Positions 61,146-64,000 of a stretch of DNA of 64,000 nucleotides are shown here, piece by piece. Under the pieces are notes generated by a model, which searched no databases, was not told the DNA's origin, and worked only from the letters and a program-made list of their open reading frames with translations. Source of the stretch: an uncultured Clostridium sp. (GTDB lineage Bacteria > Bacillota > Clostridia > TANB77 > CAG-508); the NCBI GenBank assembly GCA_948469655.1, contig CAOKMF010000002.1, forward strand, positions 43,064 through 107,063. The letters are read 5' to 3'. Every line of letters starts with the position of its first letter. The first letter of the stretch is position 1. Made by a program: the position numbers and the translations under genes.

Positions 61146-63059
61146 ATGGATATTTTAAGAAAAACATGGGATGGAATTGAATATTATTTAATAGATAAAT
61201 ATGAAACTGAATTTTCTTTTGGTGTAGTATATCATTTTATATCTGATAATGATGAGAAATTTTGCTTTTATAAAGATAATACCTATATTCCAATTAAAAA
61301 TAAACTTTACTTAAGAAAAATAGCTAATGAATTAAAAGTTAATGGTGATATATTATTTAGAAATAATTCACTAAGTAAAATTGGTAATATAAAAAGGAAA
61401 CCTATCTCTTCTAATAAAGAAAGATGGAATTCAGAAAAAGAATATCAAGCATATGATGAAGTTTCTAGCATAATTCATGAATTGTTTCCAGATATTCCCT
61501 ATAAAAACATAATGGGAGTATTAGATGATGATAGTGGTATTTATTCAGCTTTTTTGTTAGACGCTGATGGAACTTATTCTCATCAAACTAAAGAAATTCA
61601 CTTGAATAAATTTATTAAAAAACTTGAAAGTAAAAAAAGAGTTATCTTACATGAAATGATACATAAATTAACAAATAGGAATGGTTTTTTGGCAGATAAT
61701 AACAAATATTTTGTTGGTTTAATAGAAGGTGCTACAGAAAAAATATGTGAAGATAAGTATGGAGATAAAACTTCACATACTATATGTTTAGATAATACAG
61801 AGGTTCTTATAAACTTTTCTCGCGAATCTGAATACCAACTCCCACAAATATTATATAGACAAATGGCTCAGCTAGTAGAACCTGAAATGGCTGATAAAAG
61901 TATAATAAATGGAGATAAAAGTTTCTTTGATGAATTCTCTGATTTATATGGAAAAGATTTATTTTTATATTTCAGCCATAGAGCAAATAGATTATCAAAA
62001 AAGTCTTTATCACAAAAAAAACAGTTAAAGTATCTTAAAGAGGCTCAATCTATGATACTAACAAAAGCCTTTGATAAAAAGTTTTCAAGCTTACAAACAG
62101 AAGAAGATATTATTAATTATATGTCTGAATTAAGAGATTTTGAGTATGTTACTGCTAAAATTGAGGATGACACAACTTTTTTAGATTATTATAATAATAA
62201 ATATAATTCTATCATTCAGTTAGCACAGCAAAAATGGTTAGATGCATCAAAACTTGAGCAATATCAGTATTCTGAAGTAGATTTCTATCCTGAAAGAAAT
62301 AATGAAAAATCAAGACCTTTTGAAATAACAAACACTCATATTAGTAATCTACTAGAAATAGAAGGCTTTGATTTAAGTAAATGCACACGTATACAAGTAG
62401 AACCTTGTCCTAATTTTTTTAGTTTAGATATAATTTTAGAAAATAGCATTCCTATTAGCGTAGTATGCGATGAATATTCCTTACTTATAAATCAAATAGA
62501 GCATGACAATGAATATTTTAATATTATTAGAGAAGATTTTGATATCAAAGATGAGGAAATTGATATATATAATATTGCTTCAGATACTCATATGATAATT
62601 AAAGCTAATGGGAACTCAGTAATATGTTCTAGAAGTTCTAAAACAGGAAAGATATACTTTCCTTTACAAAATGAGGTTGATTTAGATATTACTCCAAATA
62701 ATATTGAGGAAAGATATAATAAAATACAAAAAGAAGCTGAAAGTGCATCTCCTAGCATACATGATTATGAGGAAACTCCTATAGATTTAATTAATGTAGA
62801 AAATACAAAGGGTAGGATGGCTTATTTGTTTGACAACTTTAAAAAATTTTTTAAAAGCTTTTTTACAAAGAAAATTCTTAGCTTACCAGCACCAACTACT
62901 AATTTACCAAATACTGCATCAAAAGATAAGCATCTTACCTTTACTAATCAGCTTAATCCTGATAATGAACATTATAATCATGGTACAATAATCTCAGTAG
63001 AAAAATCTGAACATTCTACTAAAAAAGCAACGGATTTTGAAGAAGAAATTGACAAGTAA
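61146..63059 (+). CDS. large HExxH-containing hypothetical protein (possible zinc peptidase)
   Basis: 637 residues on the + strand with no signal peptide or clear transmembrane helix. A zincin-like motif HEMIH is at residues 169-173 (RVILHEMIHKLTN), with a possible third ligand in EGATE (194-198). Preceding it is GIYSAFLLDADGTYSHQTKEIHLN, compatible with the strands of a metallopeptidase fold. The C-terminal 250 residues resemble no family that I know. It has no skip site. The function is unknown; the motif alone does not prove activity. Terminator directly downstream. Confidence 0.65.
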   Translation: MDILRKTWDGIEYYLIDKYETEFSFGVVYHFISDNDEKFCFYKDNTYIPIKNKLYLRKIANELKVNGDILFRNNSLSKIGNIKRKPISSNKERWNSEKEYQAYDEVSSIIHELFPDIPYKNIMGVLDDDSGIYSAFLLDADGTYSHQTKEIHLNKFIKKLESKKRVILHEMIHKLTNRNGFLADNNKYFVGLIEGATEKICEDKYGDKTSHTICLDNTEVLINFSRESEYQLPQILYRQMAQLVEPEMADKSIINGDKSFFDEFSDLYGKDLFLYFSHRANRLSKKSLSQKKQLKYLKEAQSMILTKAFDKKFSSLQTEEDIINYMSELRDFEYVTAKIEDDTTFLDYYNNKYNSIIQLAQQKWLDASKLEQYQYSEVDFYPERNNEKSRPFEITNTHISNLLEIEGFDLSKCTRIQVEPCPNFFSLDIILENSIPISVVCDEYSLLINQIEHDNEYFNIIREDFDIKDEEIDIYNIASDTHMIIKANGNSVICSRSSKTGKIYFPLQNEVDLDITPNNIEERYNKIQKEAESASPSIHDYEETPIDLINVENTKGRMAYLFDNFKKFFKSFFTKKILSLPAPTTNLPNTASKDKHLTFTNQLNPDNEHYNHGTIISVEKSEHSTKKATDFEEEIDK

Positions 63060-63095
63060 TTTTCTTAAAGAATTTTTCCAAAATAGTAAATTTCT

Positions 63096-63123
63096 GACCT
63101 TGCCTTTTTATAAAAGCAAGGTC
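63096..63123 (+). terminator. terminator of the HExxH protein gene
   Basis: gaccttgc / gcaaggtc arms around a 12-base AT-rich loop, followed by tttttaa. Confidence 0.75.
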
Positions 63124-63153
63124 TTTTTAACTCAATTATATCTTATTTTTTAA

Positions 63154-63477
63154 CTATTCGTCTTTTAAAAATTTTTCCCAGTTCATAAAAGCATGCCCTA
63201 TTCTTAATACTAAAGCCTTAGAATTGTCCTCATCAACTATATAAAATATTATATAATTTCTTACATTGATTTTTCTAATATTTTTGTGTCCTGTTAATTC
63301 TTCATCTAAAATAGACATACTTCCTGCTATATTTTCTAAGTATTTCAATTCTTGTTTAAATAAAATTTTATATTTGTCTGCGACAATATCCCCTGCTAAA
63401 TTATATCTAAGATATGAAATAATATCTTCTAAGTCTTGCTCAGCAGTTTCTGAAATTTCAACTATATATTTTTTCAT
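63154..63477 (-). CDS. RelE/ParE-type toxin
   Basis: 107 residues. MKKYIVEISETAEQDLEDIISYLRYNL and the ILDEEL...NIRKINVRNYIIFYIVDEDNSKALVLRIGHAF pattern match ParE/RelE toxins (core VRNYIIFY). It lies downstream of the small antitoxin-like gene with an 18-base gap. In this superfamily the product inhibits gyrase (ParE) or cleaves mRNA on the ribosome (RelE); sequence alone does not separate the two. Confidence 0.85.
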   Translation of the reverse strand: MKKYIVEISETAEQDLEDIISYLRYNLAGDIVADKYKILFKQELKYLENIAGSMSILDEELTGHKNIRKINVRNYIIFYIVDEDNSKALVLRIGHAFMNWEKFLKDE

Positions 63478-63494
63478 AGAATTGCTCCTGTTTC

Positions 63495-63737
63495 CTATAT
63501 ATTATCTATTTTTTCAAAAGCTTCATCTAATGAATATACTCTATTTTCTTTTATATCATCTAACCCTTTTTGTAACTTTTCTTTTAGATCTTTTTTGCTT
63601 TTTATTGTTATACTTTCAGGAGCCTCTGTATCTATACATGATAATTTTAAATATCCAATAAAATTTATAACTTGACTTGCAAATTCATCTGGTAATGTTT
63701 CAATTTCATTATATAATTTTTGTTTTTCTATAGACAT
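63495..63737 (-). CDS. antitoxin of the RelE/ParE-type toxin
   Basis: 80 residues from MSIEKQKLYNEIETLPDEFASQVINFIGYLK, a start seen in DUF2281-like antitoxins, followed by a charged C-terminus that would bind the toxin (KKDLKEKLQKGLDDIKENRVYSLDEAFEKI). The leader GGAGGTAGTAATT favours the ATG at 63737 over one at 63752. It is first gene of the pair. Confidence 0.78.
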   Translation of the reverse strand: MSIEKQKLYNEIETLPDEFASQVINFIGYLKLSCIDTEAPESITIKSKKDLKEKLQKGLDDIKENRVYSLDEAFEKIDNI

Positions 63738-63775
63738 AATTACTACCTCCATAATAAATTTATATTATTATGAAA

Positions 63776-63803
63776 GCAGAATGCTAATATTTTAGCATTC
63801 TGC
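63776..63803 (-). terminator. terminator of the rRNA-tRNA transcription unit
   Basis: gcagaatgcta / tagcattctgc arms, eight bases after tRNA-Asn on the - strand, with T run after. Confidence 0.75.
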
Positions 63804-63811
63804 TTTTGTAA

Positions 63812-63887
63812 TGGCTCCTCGTGCTGGGCTCGAACCAGCGACCTATCGGTTAACAGCCGAGCGCTCTACCAACTGAGCTAACGAGGA
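63812..63887 (-). tRNA. tRNA-Asn (GTT anticodon)
   Basis: Acceptor tcctcgt/acgagga with encoded CCA, D arm AGCTCAGTTGGTAGAGC, anticodon loop CTGTTAA, T arm GGTTCGAGCC. It follows 5S rRNA in the same orientation. Confidence 0.96.
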
Positions 63888-63899
63888 ATATAAAATCTA

Positions 63900-64000
63900 G
63901 CGACGACTTATCTTTCCAGCAGAGAAATCCGCAAGTATTTTCAGCACATAAGGCTTGACTTCTGTGTTCGGCATGGGAACAGGTATTACCCTTATGTAAT
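63900..64000 (-). rRNA. 5S ribosomal RNA, 3' part
   Basis: The - strand reads ...CCTGTTCCCATGCCGAACA... and ...GGAAAGATAAGTCGTCGC at its end, the conserved loop B/C block and 3' stem of 5S rRNA. About 100 of 117 bases are in the window; the 5' end lies outside. Confidence 0.95.

Overview
The window looks like a low-GC (roughly 30% G+C) endospore-forming member of the Bacillota, Clostridia-like and probably host-associated. The support is gpr next to holA, a cwlJ/gerQ spore-germination pair, class B sortase, an LPQTG surface protein, a SUF operon of the SufCBDSU type and Gram-positive tRNA/5S organisation. Most genes are on the minus strand.

The dominant observation concerns decoding. In 32 genes of the native compositional background I count 65 in-phase CGG codons. 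At every one, leaving out the C (so that GGN is read as glycine) restores a recognisable protein, usually with a family-conserved glycine. Examples are LSGGQ of an ABC ATPase, GDGINDAP of a P-type ATPase, and the C-terminal ELEGAIG of SufB. Without this +1 step metK, mnmA, sufB, sufC, sufD, holA, gpr, thyA, the DHFR gene, both transketolase halves, yvcK and uppP are all broken. When one base is subtracted per site, every gene length is a multiple of three, including a permease with nine sites. I found no in-phase CGG that must be read as arginine in these genes; the arginine uses are in six small, higher-GC genes that look foreign. CGG in the other two phases is ordinary and causes no break, which argues strongly against a sequencing artefact. 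I call these positions 'skip sites' below and give the + strand coordinates of the CGG (or its complement ccg).

Layout. 1-6.7 kb: partial hypothetical gene, a foreign small gene, GIY-YIG protein, sortase B, XRE regulator, papain-like protein, metK, P-loop kinase. 6.7-14.45 kb: a ZIP metal transporter gene cut in two by a 6.9-kb serine-integrase element. The element carries a polysaccharide deacetylase, an ECF sigma factor of SigV type and an RsiV-like anti-sigma factor, the set known for lysozyme resistance, plus a PemK/MazF-like protein. 14.6-21.3 kb: lipoprotein-like protein, ArsR-HMA-P-type ATPase metal efflux operon, DUF4097 protein, LPQTG surface protein, XRE regulator. 21.3-28.2 kb: mnmA and the SUF operon with a DtxR-like regulator under a consensus promoter. 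28.2-29.5 kb: two tandem foreign membrane-protein cassettes. 29.5-34.7 kb: ABC transporter with two-component system. 34.7-40.8 kb: foreign cupin-like gene, flavodiiron protein, HD protein, foreign small gene, dtd, membrane protein, glycosyltransferase, TraX-like protein. 40.9-53.3 kb: gpr, holA, methyltransferase, ruvC, glycogen debranching enzyme, yvcK, split transketolase, upp, uppP, TPR protein, gerQ, cwlJ. 53.4-64 kb: tRNAs, DHFR/thyA, acyl-CoA synthetase, hemolysin III, HAD phosphatase, a large HExxH protein, a toxin-antitoxin pair, tRNA-Asn and the 3' part of 5S rRNA.

All calls come from reading sequence and translations by eye; no database search was possible.
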